Below are positions 5,070 through 13,626 of a stretch of DNA of 13,626 nucleotides, piece after piece. Made by a program: the position numbers and the translations under genes. Within the stretch, counting starts at the first letter, position 1. Each line of letters opens with the position of its first letter. Below the pieces are notes generated by a model. That model saw nothing but the letters and a program-made list of their open reading frames with translations. It was not told the DNA's origin and did not search any database. The DNA comes from PVC group bacterium (lineage in GTDB: Bacteria; GCA-001730085; JADFSZ01). The stretch spans positions 1-13,626 of the forward strand of contig JADFSZ010000022.1 in the NCBI GenBank assembly GCA_022560555.1. Reading direction: 5' to 3'.

Positions 5070-6820
5070 GGTGGAGTCAATTTTTTATTCCGACGATCAA
5101 GGAGGTTCCGGCTGACGCGGATGTTATAAGCCATAAACTCATGTACCGGGCCGGTCTCATTCGTAAATTGGTATCGGGGTTTTATACCTATTTGCCGATG
5201 GGCTTGCGTGTTCTTTCAAAAATTGAAAACATTATTCGAAAAGAAATGAATAAGAAAGGTGCTCTGGAAATACTTATGCCGACTTTACAGCCGCGTGAGC
5301 TTTGGGAGACGAGCGGGCGATGGCATACGATGGGTCCGGAGATGATGCGTCTTAAAAATCGCCAAGACCGGGATTTTGTCTTAGGGCCCACACATGAAGA
5401 AGTGATCACGGATCTCATTGCCAGAGAGATTAATTCTTATCGGCAATTGCCCTTAAATTTTTATCAGATTCAAACAAAATTCCGTGATGAGATACGGCCG
5501 CGTTTCGGTGTGATGCGTTCTCGTGAATTTATCATGAAAGACGCTTACAGTTTTGATAAAGATGCCGAAGGTGCGAAGAAAAGTTATCAGGATATGGTTG
5601 ATGCCTATCAACAGATATTTCAGAAATGCGGATGTTCCGCGCTGGCGGTTGAAGCCGACACGGGCATTATGGGCGGTGAATCCTCCGCCGAATTTATGGT
5701 GCCTTCTGACACGGGTGAGGAAGAAATGGTCTGTTGCGAACACTGTGATTATGCAGCCAATAGCGAAAAAGCCGAAAGCCATGGCTTGTTTGATCAAACA
5801 GGGGATGAAGGAGCTCTCGAAGAAGTGCATACACCGAATTGCACATCCGTGAGTGATGTAAGCGCATTCTTAAAGGTTCAACCTTCTTGTCTTGTGAAGA
5901 CCCTGCTTTATGTTCACGACACAGACAAGAAAGTCCTTGTTCTTGTGCGAGGAGATCGAAATATTGTCGAAATGAAATTGATTCAATATCTTCACGCGTC
6001 AGATCTGCGTCTCGCGGATGAAAAAGAGATTGAAGAAGTGTTTCATGCTCCGGTTGGTTTTGTCGGACCGCAGGGGATTATGGGCGTGAGAGTGATTGCG
6101 GACATGAGTGTTCTGGGCGTGGTATCCGGAATCACAGGGGCAAACAAAAAAGATTATCATGTCAAAGGGTTAAATCTCAAGCGTGATGTACCGTCTTTTG
6201 AACAAGCGCATTTGCACCAGGTGCTCCAAGGGGATCCTTGTCCGAAATGCCGAAAGCCTTTACAGATCAAAAAAGGCATCGAGGTTGGCCATGTTTTTAA
6301 CCTCGGGACAAAATACAGTAAAGCCTTGGGTGCCACATTTTTGGATCAAGCGGGTCAGAGTCAATTGGCCATCATGGGCTGTTTTGGGATTGGTGTGAGT
6401 AGAACAATGGCGGCGATCATCGAAGTGAATCATGATGAACAAGGAATTGTGTGGCCCGTTAGTGTCGCTCCTTTTGAAATACTGTTGATGCCCCTTGATT
6501 CTGATGACAAAAATATGTTGAAAGAAGCCGAGCGTATTTACACATCCCTTCAGGAACAAGGCCTTCAGGTTCTTTGGGATGATCGGGATGAGCGCGCGGG
6601 AGTGAAGTTTAAGGATGCTGAACTCATAGGGATCCCTTATATGATCATTCTGGGAAAAAAATCCATGGCGAAAGGCTTGGGTGAACTCGAAATCCGTAGA
6701 GGCCATCAAAAACAAGACGTCCCTTTGGATCAGATTGTTGAAAGATCACGGGATTTGATAGGACACGCATATCGGGATCTAGGCTTTTTAGATGTGCCGC
6801 AAGTGCAGGGGGCTTTATGA
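5066..6820 (+). CDS. proS: Prolyl-tRNA synthetase, bacterial type with editing domain
   Basis: ProRS charges tRNA-Pro. At 584 residues this is the full bacterial type. Class II catalytic motifs include LVSGFYTYLPMGLRVL (35-50, motif 1 region), FRDEIRPRFGVMRSREFIMKD (139-159, motif 2) and GCFGIGVSRTMAAIIE (438-453, motif 3). The inserted INS/YbaK editing domain spans about 225-400; Lys278 in CLVKTLLY corresponds to the editing lysine that helps remove misactivated Ala. Cysteine pairs at 224/227 and 392/395 flank that insert, as is usual. The anticodon-binding domain occupies about 468-570 (PFEILLMPLDSDD, WDDRDERAGVKFKDAELIGIP). ATG 5066 overlaps the rseP stop by ATGA and has AAGGAG just upstream. 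Its own stop overlaps rimP in the same way. Confidence 0.97.
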   Translation: MRWSQFFIPTIKEVPADADVISHKLMYRAGLIRKLVSGFYTYLPMGLRVLSKIENIIRKEMNKKGALEILMPTLQPRELWETSGRWHTMGPEMMRLKNRQDRDFVLGPTHEEVITDLIAREINSYRQLPLNFYQIQTKFRDEIRPRFGVMRSREFIMKDAYSFDKDAEGAKKSYQDMVDAYQQIFQKCGCSALAVEADTGIMGGESSAEFMVPSDTGEEEMVCCEHCDYAANSEKAESHGLFDQTGDEGALEEVHTPNCTSVSDVSAFLKVQPSCLVKTLLYVHDTDKKVLVLVRGDRNIVEMKLIQYLHASDLRLADEKEIEEVFHAPVGFVGPQGIMGVRVIADMSVLGVVSGITGANKKDYHVKGLNLKRDVPSFEQAHLHQVLQGDPCPKCRKPLQIKKGIEVGHVFNLGTKYSKALGATFLDQAGQSQLAIMGCFGIGVSRTMAAIIEVNHDEQGIVWPVSVAPFEILLMPLDSDDKNMLKEAERIYTSLQEQGLQVLWDDRDERAGVKFKDAELIGIPYMIILGKKSMAKGLGELEIRRGHQKQDVPLDQIVERSRDLIGHAYRDLGFLDVPQVQGAL

Positions 6821-7278
6821 GTTTAATGAAGGTGATCAGTCGGACAAGCAAAGATATTGAGAAAATGGCGGCCGCATTGGGTTTAGAAATTTTTGAAATC
6901 AAGTGTTCAAATATGTTTCTCGGAATCACAGCCGATCGGTGCGAATCTCACATCACACTTGATGAGTGTGCTGCTCTTTCCCGGAAAATTGCAGAGTTTT
7001 TAGATGAATATGAGGCTGAAATCAATGGAGAATATGCCCTTGAAGTCACAAGCCCGGGTATGTATCGGCCGCTTCTTAAGGCAAGGCATTATGAGCAATC
7101 GATCGGCAAGCAAATTAGAATTGTCACAAAAGTGGATGGCAAAAAACGAAGATATACGGGTGTTTTAGAAAGTTTTAACGGGAAGTGCGTTCGTATGACC
7201 TTAAAGGACACGGCCGAAACGGTAGAATGGTCCATTGAACACATTCTAGAGGCTCAGTTGAACCCAAACAATGCTTGA
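6817..7278 (+). CDS. rimP: Ribosome maturation factor RimP
   Basis: RimP assists maturation of the 30S subunit. The 153-residue protein has the normal two-domain length. The N-terminal alpha/beta domain includes ITLDECAALSRKIAEFLD (46-63). The family signature is EVTSPGMYRPLLKARHYEQSIGK (76-98), where most relatives read EVSSPGLDRPL. The C-terminal SH3-like barrel includes YTGVLESFNGKCVRMTL. The strand between residues 24 and 40 is shorter than usual and lacks the common WxLRVFID text, so the N-terminal domain is somewhat divergent. The start overlaps the proS stop (ATGA). rimP followed by nusA and infB is one of the most widely conserved gene orders. Confidence 0.95.
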   Translation: MSLMKVISRTSKDIEKMAAALGLEIFEIKCSNMFLGITADRCESHITLDECAALSRKIAEFLDEYEAEINGEYALEVTSPGMYRPLLKARHYEQSIGKQIRIVTKVDGKKRRYTGVLESFNGKCVRMTLKDTAETVEWSIEHILEAQLNPNNA

Positions 7279-7321
7279 AGTGAATCAAAATGTGAAATCG
7301 AGAAAAGGCAAGGAGTAAAAT

Positions 7322-8521
7322 ATGAATAAGGATTTGCTGAACATTATCGGTCATCTTGAGCGTGAAAAAGGAATTGATCGTGAAAAGCTGATCACGATGA
7401 TCGAAGGAGCTATCTTAACGGCATCTAAGAAAAGCGCTCTCTTAAAGGGAGACGTCGTTGTCAAGATTGATAGAGAGACGGGGGAAATGCGTGTGTTTCT
7501 GGATGACAAAGAAGTTACGCCGGCCAATTTTGGCCGGATCGCGGCCCAGACGGCGAAGCAAGTGATCATTCAGAAAATTCGTGAAGCTGAGCGGGAAGTT
7601 ATATTTGAAGAATTTTCCCAACGAACAAATGAATTAATGAGCGGGATCATTCAAAGATATGACAGAGGCAACATTATAATTAATATCGGGAAAGCGGAAA
7701 CTATTTTGCCCAAAAAAGAGCAAGTGCCCCGCGATGATTATCGGCAAGGTGAACGGGTTCGTGTGATTGTGACCGAGGCTCGAAAAACCAATCATGGACC
7801 TGAAATCATTGTTTCCAGAAGAAGCCCGATTTTTATCAAAAAGCTGTTTGAATTAGAGGTCCCTGAGATTTCCGAAGGGATTGTCTCGATTGAATCGATC
7901 GCTCGTGATGCCGGGGAGAGAACAAAAATTGCTGTGTCCTCCGCTTCCGAAAGGATCGATGCCGTCGGAGCCTGTGTCGGAATGAAGGGTATTCGTGTGA
8001 AAAATATTGTTGGTGAACTGCGCGGGGAAAAGATTGATATTGTTCGTTACAATGATGACCCTGTGACGTATGTGAAAAACGCGTTATCCCCTGCCGAAAT
8101 CCGGGATGTTAAATTGGACCGGGAGAATAAAACATGTGACATCATTGTAAACAAAGACCAACTGTCTCTTGCCATTGGACGGCATGGCCAAAACACTAAA
8201 TTGGCAGCGAAATTAACCGGATGGAAAATTGATGTAAAATGCTGGGAAGATATGGGAGGAGAGAAGGCATTTTTGCCTCTGACAAAAGCGGAAATTGCTG
8301 AGGACATTATGTCCAAGAAAATTAAAGAAATCCAGGCTAAGATCCAAAGCCTCCCCGGTGTCGGCCCTAAAGTCGCCGAGGCCATTGTGACGGCCGGATT
8401 TACATCTATTGAACAAATTGCTCAAAGCGAAGTGAGTGATTTGTCCGAAATTCCCGGAATCGGAGGGAAAATGGCCGAAAAGATTATTGCTTCGTCCAGA
8501 GAATATACGGGGGGTGAGTGA
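7322..8521 (+). CDS. nusA: Transcription termination/antitermination factor NusA
   Basis: NusA binds RNA polymerase and nascent RNA, modulating pausing, intrinsic termination and antitermination. The 399 residues contain an N-terminal polymerase-binding domain (about 1-100) and an S1 domain (103-168, SGIIQRYDRGNIIINIG). KH1 spans about 180-245 with GMKGIRVKNIVGELRGEKIDIV, and KH2 about 250-310 with AIGRHGQNTKLAAKLTGWKIDV. C-terminal helix-hairpin-helix repeats lie at 340-392 (LPGVGPKVAEAIV, IPGIGGKMAEKII). It lacks the two long acidic repeats of E. coli NusA and ends instead with the HhH pair, as in several other phyla. ATG 7322 follows an AAGGAG site after a 43-base gap, the widest within this block. 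ylxR, usually next, is missing; infB overlaps the end. Confidence 0.97.
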   Translation: MNKDLLNIIGHLEREKGIDREKLITMIEGAILTASKKSALLKGDVVVKIDRETGEMRVFLDDKEVTPANFGRIAAQTAKQVIIQKIREAEREVIFEEFSQRTNELMSGIIQRYDRGNIIINIGKAETILPKKEQVPRDDYRQGERVRVIVTEARKTNHGPEIIVSRRSPIFIKKLFELEVPEISEGIVSIESIARDAGERTKIAVSSASERIDAVGACVGMKGIRVKNIVGELRGEKIDIVRYNDDPVTYVKNALSPAEIRDVKLDRENKTCDIIVNKDQLSLAIGRHGQNTKLAAKLTGWKIDVKCWEDMGGEKAFLPLTKAEIAEDIMSKKIKEIQAKIQSLPGVGPKVAEAIVTAGFTSIEQIAQSEVSDLSEIPGIGGKMAEKIIASSREYTGGE

Positions 8522-8523
8522 TT

Positions 8524-10569
8524 ATGGGGATCCGTGTGTATACCTTAGCGAAGGACCTTAGCCTCTCGAGCAAGGAACTCATTCAAAAGCTTCAAGAGAT
8601 GGAGTTTCCCGTAAAAGGACATATGAGTATGCTTGAAGACGATGTTGCCGACCTCGTTAAAGCAGAATTAGAAAGCAAAGTTGAGCCCGAGCCGGCCGTT
8701 ACTTTAAAGGAAGAAATTGTTTCAAAAGAAAAAAGTGAAACAAGCGAAGAAGGTAAAGACAAAGAGGGAAAAGATGAAACCGGGACATCCGAAAATGTTG
8801 GGCAAGAAATCACTATAAAATCGCCTGTGGTTGTCAGAACGCTTGCCGAAGCGCTGGGAATTAAGGTTAATGACCTGATCCGGGAGCTTATGAAACTAAA
8901 AATATTTGCTGCCATAAATCAAGCTTTACCCGAGGAAATCGCCGCTAAGGTGGCTAAGGTTTTTGGATTTGAGTTAAAAATCGAAGAGACAGCACCGGAA
9001 AAAGATGAGGTTCTTTTTGAGGATAAAGAACATGACGATCCAAAAAAACTAAAGCCGCGGTCTCCGGTTGTGACCCTTATGGGACATGTCGATCATGGAA
9101 AAACATCGTTATTAGATCAAATACGAAAAACAAACGTGGCGGACCAGGAACACGGAGGGATTACGCAGCATATCGGAGCTTATGAAGTCTTTTTGGAAAA
9201 AGGCCGTGTTGTTTTTCTTGATACACCCGGCCATAAAGCGTTTACGGCTATGCGCGCCCGGGGAGCCAACGCGACAGACGTTATTGTTCTTGTTGTCGCC
9301 GCCGATGATAGCGTGATGCCTCAGACGAAAGAAGCCGTTGATCATGCGCGCGCTGCCCGTGTCCCGATTGTTGTTGCGATTAACAAAATTGACAAAGCGG
9401 GGGCTAATGTGGATGTTGTCAAAAAGGATCTCGTGGATTTGGAGTTAACACCGGATGACTGGGGCGGTAAAACGGTTTGTGTCCCGGTGTCGGCTGTAAC
9501 GGGTGAGGGCATCGAGGAGCTTTTAGAACTTCTTTTGTTGGAGACGGATCTTTTAGAATTAAAAGCCAATCCGGATAAACCCGCCCGTGGGATTGTTATT
9601 GAGGCTCACTTGTCTCAAGGACGGGGCGCGGTGGCAACGGTTCTTGTTCAGGATGGAACCCTAAGGACGGGCGATATGGTTGTGTGCGGTATGACATGGG
9701 GCAGAGTGCGAGCTCTCATCAATGATCGGGGCAAACATGTAAAAATAGCCGGTCCCGCAACGCCCATGGAAATTGCCGGTCTTGCGAATGTTCCTATGGC
9801 CGGGGATCGATTCACTGTTGTCAAAAATGAAAAAACAGCCCGTGACTTTTGTCAGAGACTTCAGCATGAAAGTAAACAAAAAGCGCATTTGAAGGGCGCG
9901 AATCAAGTGACTTTAGAAAATCTGTATGATCATATAACTCAAGGAAAGATGAAAGAACTTACCATTATTGTTAAGGCCGATGTCCAGGGATCTTTGGGCG
10001 TTATTGTTGAATGCATCCAGAAGCTGGAAACAGAAGAAATAAAAGTGAATGTGATTCATGACGGGATTGGCGGAATAAATGAATCTGATATTATGCTTGC
10101 CTCTGCGTCAAAAGCGATTGTAATCGGTTTTCATGTCCGTCCTTTGACAGGGGTTGATGCTTTGGCGCAAAAGGAAAAAGTGCAAATAAGGTGCTATAAA
10201 ATTATTTACGAATTAGTCGAAGATCTCGAGCGCGCTGTTCAGGGAATGCTTGATCCGAAGTATGAGGAGCAAGTGATCGGAAGATGTGTGATCAAGCAGG
10301 TATTCAAAGTTTCCCGGATCGGCACCATTGCCGGATGCCTTGTGCAAAAGGGCAAAATTTCAAGAAACGCGAAGATCCGGCTCATTCGGGACGACGTTGA
10401 AATATATTCGGGAACGCTATCTTCCCTGAAAAGGTTTAAGGATGATGTTCGTGAAGTACAGCAGAATTTCGAATGCGGATTATCCGTTGAGAATTACAAC
10501 GATCTGCGTGAAGAAGATATTATTGAGGCTTTTGTCATGGAAGTCGTGAAACTGGAGCCAAAATCATAG
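8524..10569 (+). CDS. infB: Translation initiation factor IF-2
   Basis: IF-2 is the GTPase that places initiator tRNA in the 30S P site and promotes subunit joining. From ATG 8524 the protein has 681 residues. A first IF2_N domain spans about 1-48 ([19 protein letters not shown]), followed by a short acidic/lysine-rich linker (about 52-98) and a second IF2_N domain (about 100-152). The G domain carries GHVDHGKT (G1), DTPGH (G3), NKID (G4) and a SAVTGEG G5 loop. Domains II, III and IV follow ([18 protein letters not shown] starts domain III). The linker is far shorter than in E. coli. GTG 8518, six bases earlier, overlaps the nusA stop and is an alternative start. I prefer ATG because the G-rich site near 8509-8515 is better spaced and because families usually begin with M-x-V/I-x-x-L-A-K. 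Confidence 0.97.
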   Translation: MGIRVYTLAKDLSLSSKELIQKLQEMEFPVKGHMSMLEDDVADLVKAELESKVEPEPAVTLKEEIVSKEKSETSEEGKDKEGKDETGTSENVGQEITIKSPVVVRTLAEALGIKVNDLIRELMKLKIFAAINQALPEEIAAKVAKVFGFELKIEETAPEKDEVLFEDKEHDDPKKLKPRSPVVTLMGHVDHGKTSLLDQIRKTNVADQEHGGITQHIGAYEVFLEKGRVVFLDTPGHKAFTAMRARGANATDVIVLVVAADDSVMPQTKEAVDHARAARVPIVVAINKIDKAGANVDVVKKDLVDLELTPDDWGGKTVCVPVSAVTGEGIEELLELLLLETDLLELKANPDKPARGIVIEAHLSQGRGAVATVLVQDGTLRTGDMVVCGMTWGRVRALINDRGKHVKIAGPATPMEIAGLANVPMAGDRFTVVKNEKTARDFCQRLQHESKQKAHLKGANQVTLENLYDHITQGKMKELTIIVKADVQGSLGVIVECIQKLETEEIKVNVIHDGIGGINESDIMLASASKAIVIGFHVRPLTGVDALAQKEKVQIRCYKIIYELVEDLERAVQGMLDPKYEEQVIGRCVIKQVFKVSRIGTIAGCLVQKGKISRNAKIRLIRDDVEIYSGTLSSLKRFKDDVREVQQNFECGLSVENYNDLREEDIIEAFVMEVVKLEPKS

Positions 10570-10578
10570 GAAGGTCAT

Positions 10579-10965
10579 ATGTCACGTCGGTCTGAGCGTG
10601 TGGGGCACATAATCCAAAAGGAGTTGGGGCGGCTTCTTACCGAGGAAGCCCGGGACCCTCGTTTGGGATTCGTAACGGTTGTGAATGTGAATTGCCCGAA
10701 TGACCTTCGGAACGTGAAAATTTATATCAGTGTTATGGGATCCCCTGAGCAGAAAAAGAAAACGCTTTTGGGCTTGAACAGCGCGAAAGGGTATTTGAGG
10801 AGCCGAGTCGGAAACATCATCCAATTGAGATATGTCCCGGAATTTCATTTTATTATTGATGATACGTTGGACCGGGCTGATGAGTTTGACCGTCTTATGG
10901 CTGAGGCCGGATTAGCCAAAGATCACAAGGATGTTGACGATGAGTCCCACAAAGAAGATTCTTGA
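10579..10965 (+). CDS. rbfA: Ribosome-binding factor A
   Basis: RbfA binds the 16S rRNA region around the decoding-site helix during late 30S assembly and is needed for cold adaptation in E. coli. The 128 residues show the KH-type fold signatures: SERVGHIIQKELGRLLTEE (5-23), DPRLGFVTVVNV (26-37), VKIYISVMG, and the ending RYVPEFHFIIDDTLDRADEFDRLM, close to the family's R.VPEL.F..D.S...G....LL. The tail (HKDVDDESHKEDS) is charged and variable. A strong AGGAAGG ribosome-binding site precedes ATG 10579, nine bases after the infB stop. The nrnA start lies inside its last codons. ylxP, often found between infB and rbfA, is absent. Confidence 0.95.
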   Translation: MSRRSERVGHIIQKELGRLLTEEARDPRLGFVTVVNVNCPNDLRNVKIYISVMGSPEQKKKTLLGLNSAKGYLRSRVGNIIQLRYVPEFHFIIDDTLDRADEFDRLMAEAGLAKDHKDVDDESHKEDS

Positions 10966-11902
10966 ATTGATACGTCAAAGCCGGGACGTCACGATCACCT
11001 ATCATGTGAATCCGGACGGCGATGCGCTTGGCAGTGCTTTAGCTATGAAGGATTTGGTCCGTTCTTTTAAGAAAAAAGCCGTCATTATAGGCTCCGATAA
11101 ACCTAGCCCTCGATATAATTTTCTTTCGGGTTTCAATTCTATCAAGTTTCTCTCTTGGGGCTCTTCCTTGAAAATAAATACTGACCTCCTGATTGTTTTG
11201 GATTCCCCTGAGATGGATCGGATTGGACATATTCGCAACAATATAATCGCAAAGAAAATTATCAAGATAGATCATCACCTTAGCCATGAGCATTTTGGTG
11301 ATGTGAACTATGTTAACGCCAAAGCGGCTGCAACAGGGGAACTTGTTTTTGGCGTGTTCTCCCAAGGGCGGATAAAATTGAGTCGCGAAACCGCCCGGGC
11401 TCTCTATGCGGCGATTGCGACGGATACCGGATTCTTTTCCCAGGAAAATACCAGAAAAGAAACTTTTGAAATTATTTCAAAGCTTGTAGCCATAGGTGTC
11501 TTGCCGGATGAAATGTATCGGGCGATATGCGGTGAGCGCGAATTAAAATATTTTCAATTGGAAAGCCAAGTGAGAAACACATTAGTCCTTCACAATAAGG
11601 GGAGGGTTGCAAGCATAGAAATCAAGTACCCATGGAATAAAAAATATGACGCCGCGAATACGGATACGAATGATTTTTTTGCAAGTTTGAAGTGCTTGCG
11701 CGGGGTTCAGGTTATGGTCCTTTTTTGGGAAAGAAAACCTAAAGAAATAAAGATGAGTCTCAGATCGAGAAAAACATTTAACGTTTGTAGATTGGCGCAG
11801 ATATTTGGCGGGGGCGGCCATCGCTTAGCCGCGGGATGCACCATTAAAGGGTCTCTTTCACACGTGAAGCAGAAATTACTTTCTCAAATAAAACTTAGAT
11901 AA
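10940..11902 (+). CDS. nrnA: DHH-family bifunctional oligoribonuclease/PAP phosphatase (NrnA type)
   Basis: NrnA-type enzymes degrade short RNA oligonucleotides from the 5' or 3' end (nanoRNase) and dephosphorylate 3'-phosphoadenosine 5'-phosphate. From ATG 10940 the protein has 320 residues. Metal-binding motifs of the DHH domain are HVNPDGDALGSAL (about 22-34), VLDSPEMDRIG (86-96), KIDHHLSHEHFG (109-120) and AAIATDTGFFS (157-167). The C-terminal DHHA1 substrate-binding domain ends with FGGGGHRLAAGCTIKG (about 289-304). ATG 10931 is an in-frame alternative. I prefer 10940 because AAGGA lies eight bases upstream; either choice overlaps the rbfA end by 26-35 bp, implying coupled translation. 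rbfA-nrnA-truB is a common order in Gram-positive and many other bacteria. Confidence 0.93.
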   Translation: MSPTKKILELIRQSRDVTITYHVNPDGDALGSALAMKDLVRSFKKKAVIIGSDKPSPRYNFLSGFNSIKFLSWGSSLKINTDLLIVLDSPEMDRIGHIRNNIIAKKIIKIDHHLSHEHFGDVNYVNAKAAATGELVFGVFSQGRIKLSRETARALYAAIATDTGFFSQENTRKETFEIISKLVAIGVLPDEMYRAICGERELKYFQLESQVRNTLVLHNKGRVASIEIKYPWNKKYDAANTDTNDFFASLKCLRGVQVMVLFWERKPKEIKMSLRSRKTFNVCRLAQIFGGGGHRLAAGCTIKGSLSHVKQKLLSQIKLR

Positions 11903-11919
11903 CACTCTTAAGGCCGTAT

Positions 11920-12651
11920 ATGAAAACGATACTTTGCGACACTAACATTCATGGCGTTGTATTTGTCGACAAGCCCCCGGGATTAACATCGTTTGACGTT
12001 GTGAGAAAAATTAAACCGCTTGTGGCCCCACTCAAAATCGGTCATGGGGGGACACTGGATCCTATGGCTCGAGGCATGCTTCCCATCCTGATTGGTCAAG
12101 GGACGAAATGGATGGAATCGTTACTTGCGTTACCGAAAACCTATCGATTTGTCATGCGTTTAGGTCAAGAAACGGATACGGATGATATTTTAGGAAAAGT
12201 AGAAGTTGAAAAACCCTATGATCATGTTTGTGAAAATCAATTAATAAGCGCGATGAAGCACTTTGAGGGAACGATCGATCAGACTCCGCCTATGTATTCC
12301 GCGCTGCGCCATAAAGGGGAAAGATTATATCAGTTAGCCCGTAAAGGGAAAATTATCCCCCGCCAAAAACGAAAGATTACCATATATAATTTCCGTCTCC
12401 TTTACACGAATCTGCCGCGGGTTGAATTGCTCATAGAGTGTTCACGAGGTACGTATGTGAGGACTATTTGCCGTGATCTTGGGCGGATGGTGAAAACTGT
12501 CGGGTGTATGGAGTCTCTCGTCAGAGAAAGGATTGGGTGTTTTACATTGAATGAGGCCGTAAGTCTGATGGAACTTCTTTCACAAGGACTTGAGGGAATC
12601 AAAAAACATCTTATTCAGAAAAAGACGTGGAATCCATCCGAATGTTTATGA
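11920..12651 (+). CDS. truB: tRNA pseudouridine-55 synthase TruB, without PUA domain
   Basis: TruB converts U55 in the T loop of tRNAs to pseudouridine. The catalytic Asp is residue 47 in GHGGTLDPMARG (41-52; most relatives read GHTGTLDPxA). Other conserved parts are GVVFVDKPPGLTSFDVV (12-28), YRFVMRLGQETDTDD (69-83), QTPPMYSALRHKGERLYQLARKG (115-137) and ECSRGTYVRTICRDLG (172-187). The protein stops at 243 residues, whereas E. coli and Thermotoga enzymes have just over 300. The C-terminal PUA RNA-binding domain is therefore missing or reduced to a short tail after about residue 225. TAAGG precedes ATG 11920. Its TGA overlaps a possible ribF ATG (ATGA). Confidence 0.95.
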   Translation: MKTILCDTNIHGVVFVDKPPGLTSFDVVRKIKPLVAPLKIGHGGTLDPMARGMLPILIGQGTKWMESLLALPKTYRFVMRLGQETDTDDILGKVEVEKPYDHVCENQLISAMKHFEGTIDQTPPMYSALRHKGERLYQLARKGKIIPRQKRKITIYNFRLLYTNLPRVELLIECSRGTYVRTICRDLGRMVKTVGCMESLVRERIGCFTLNEAVSLMELLSQGLEGIKKHLIQKKTWNPSECL

Positions 12652-13610
12652 ATGTGATACCTCATCCAAAGAAGTGCCCGAAACACCTAAAATCAGTTGC
12701 GGCCATCGGGTTTTTTGACGGAGTGCACTTAGGGCATCAGAAAATTATAGAGAAAGCAATCCGCTTAGCTAAAAGGAATCATAAAAAAAGCGTTGTTGTG
12801 ACATTTGACAGGCATCCCCAAGAGGTGTTGCGCCCGACTCGTTCAAAGTCTTTATTGACAAACCTGGAGCACAAACTTTGTTTGATACGGAAATTGAAGC
12901 CTGATTACTGTTATGTGATTCGATTTACGAAGGCTTTTTCAAGAAAAACACCTCGTGATTTTGTCAGACAAATATTACATAGGGATTTGAAGGCAACGGA
13001 TGTTGTGGTCGGATTCAATTTCCGGTTTGGACATGAAAGGCAAGGGGATGTGAAGGTGCTGGGTGAACTCGGCCGACAGTTCGGATATTGCACATGGGTT
13101 GTGAGCCCGGTTAAGTCCCATAAACATCTCGTATCAAGCTCAAGAATCAGGGAAGCCGTAAAACAGGGGGATCTGTCTCTAGCCAAAAGTTTGTTAGGAC
13201 ATCCCGTGAGCATGATGGGAAAAGTCATATCCGGGGACGGCAAAGGAAAAACCTTTGGTTTTCCGACGGCAAATCTCAAAGTGTTTAATCAAGTTGTTCC
13301 GCCGCCGGGCGTTTATCTTGTTCGGGTGAAATTTAATAAAAAGGTCTATAATGGATTGCTGAATATCGGGCCCCGGGCGAAGTTCTTGGAAGGGAAAACA
13401 TTATTTATTCGAAAAGAAAAGGATGAAATCAAAATCGAAATTCATATTTTAAATTTCAGGTCAACCGTTTACGGAAAAACCCTTTTTGTTGAAATTATTA
13501 AAAAGTTAAGAGACACTCAAAAGTTTAACGATGCAGATTCCCTGAAAAGGCAAGTGTTTTTAGATATTAAGAAAGCAGGGCTCTTTTTTAAGAAGCAGAA
13601 AAAAAGATAA
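12648..13610 (+). CDS. ribF: Bifunctional riboflavin kinase/FAD synthetase
   Basis: RibF phosphorylates riboflavin to FMN and adenylylates FMN to FAD. The N-terminal nucleotidyltransferase module shows AIGFFDGVHLGHQKII with the HxGH nucleotide motif, VVTFDRHPQEVLRP, DVVVGFNFRFGHERQGD, and SSSRIREAVKQGDL (the ISSTRIR-like motif). The C-terminal riboflavin kinase module has GDGKGKTFGFPTANL with the PTAN motif, GVYLVRV, and EIHILNFRSTVYGKTLFVE containing the catalytic Glu. The loop NIGPRAKFLEG departs from the usual NIGxxPTF. I chose ATG 12648 because it forms an ATGA overlap with truB, like other junctions here, and gives a typical N-terminus (320 residues). In-frame GTG 12627 and ATG 12642 are alternatives. 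After the TAA, an ATG at 13614 could begin another gene, but too few bases remain to judge. Confidence 0.94.
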   Translation: MNVIPHPKKCPKHLKSVAAIGFFDGVHLGHQKIIEKAIRLAKRNHKKSVVVTFDRHPQEVLRPTRSKSLLTNLEHKLCLIRKLKPDYCYVIRFTKAFSRKTPRDFVRQILHRDLKATDVVVGFNFRFGHERQGDVKVLGELGRQFGYCTWVVSPVKSHKHLVSSSRIREAVKQGDLSLAKSLLGHPVSMMGKVISGDGKGKTFGFPTANLKVFNQVVPPPGVYLVRVKFNKKVYNGLLNIGPRAKFLEGKTLFIRKEKDEIKIEIHILNFRSTVYGKTLFVEIIKKLRDTQKFNDADSLKRQVFLDIKKAGLFFKKQKKR

Positions 13611-13626
13611 ACAATGATTATGAAAT

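Noticed and set aside
5453-5830. Long minus-strand frames inside proS, and another at 6260-6715
   Set aside because: They are antisense shadows of a well-conserved synthetase gene with no ribosome-binding site or recognisable domain.
1-13626. CRISPR array, insertion sequence with terminal inverted repeats, prophage or toxin-antitoxin pair
   Set aside because: No regularly spaced long repeats, transposase or integrase reading frame, or paired small genes were seen on either strand.
13614-13626. Start of a following gene, possibly rpsO by usual order
   Set aside because: Only four codons remain and no ribosome-binding site is visible, so nothing can be supported.

Overview
The window looks like a bacterial chromosome segment, probably from a PVC-type or candidate-phylum lineage. 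Omnitrophota is my best guess, at moderate confidence. The guess rests on the merged uppS-cdsA-rseP-proS-rimP-nusA-infB-rbfA-nrnA-truB-ribF run and on a CDP-diglyceride synthetase signature of the PGFGGVLDxLDS kind that I associate with planctomycete/chlamydia-like bacteria. It also fits several short domain architectures (single-PDZ site-2 protease, TruB without PUA, NusA without the AR repeats). No marker here fixes the phylum.

Positions 1-882 hold three truncated gene pieces of apparently unrelated origin. They are a minus-strand C-terminal piece of a PstS-like phosphate-binding protein, a minus-strand N-terminal piece of an exported protein resembling ones I remember from DPANN-archaeal contigs, and a plus-strand C-terminal piece of a DUF7689-like protein. 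Part of this stretch is clearly AT-richer (31% GC over 481-660 by my count) than the operon to the right. It reads as genomic-island debris or as an assembly chimera.

Positions 883-1300 hold no credible gene but are rich in signals. There are three tandem 10-bp repeats, a perfect-consensus sigma70-type promoter, a short structured transcript unit ending in a 42-bp perfect palindrome (bidirectional terminator), and a repeat-rich, hairpin-rich stretch leading to tRNA-Arg(CCG) at 1301-1374. A membrane-anchored TerB/J-domain protein (DjlA-like) follows only 11 nt after the tRNA.

Positions 2193-2383 contain a second compact unit with the same promoter architecture (TTGACA-16-TATAAT) followed by a strong intrinsic terminator, predicted to make a roughly 57-nt RNA.

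Positions 2384-13610 are one tightly packed plus-strand gene run. uppS, cdsA and rseP serve envelope lipid carrier and phospholipid precursor synthesis and membrane proteolysis. proS serves tRNA charging. rimP, nusA, infB and rbfA serve ribosome maturation, transcription elongation and translation initiation. nrnA degrades oligonucleotides, truB modifies tRNA, and ribF makes FMN/FAD. Several junctions are 1-4 bp ATGA-type overlaps, implying translational coupling. The order matches the combined cluster known from Firmicutes and other bacteria, minus dxr, ispG, polC, ylxR, the L7Ae-like gene and ylxP.
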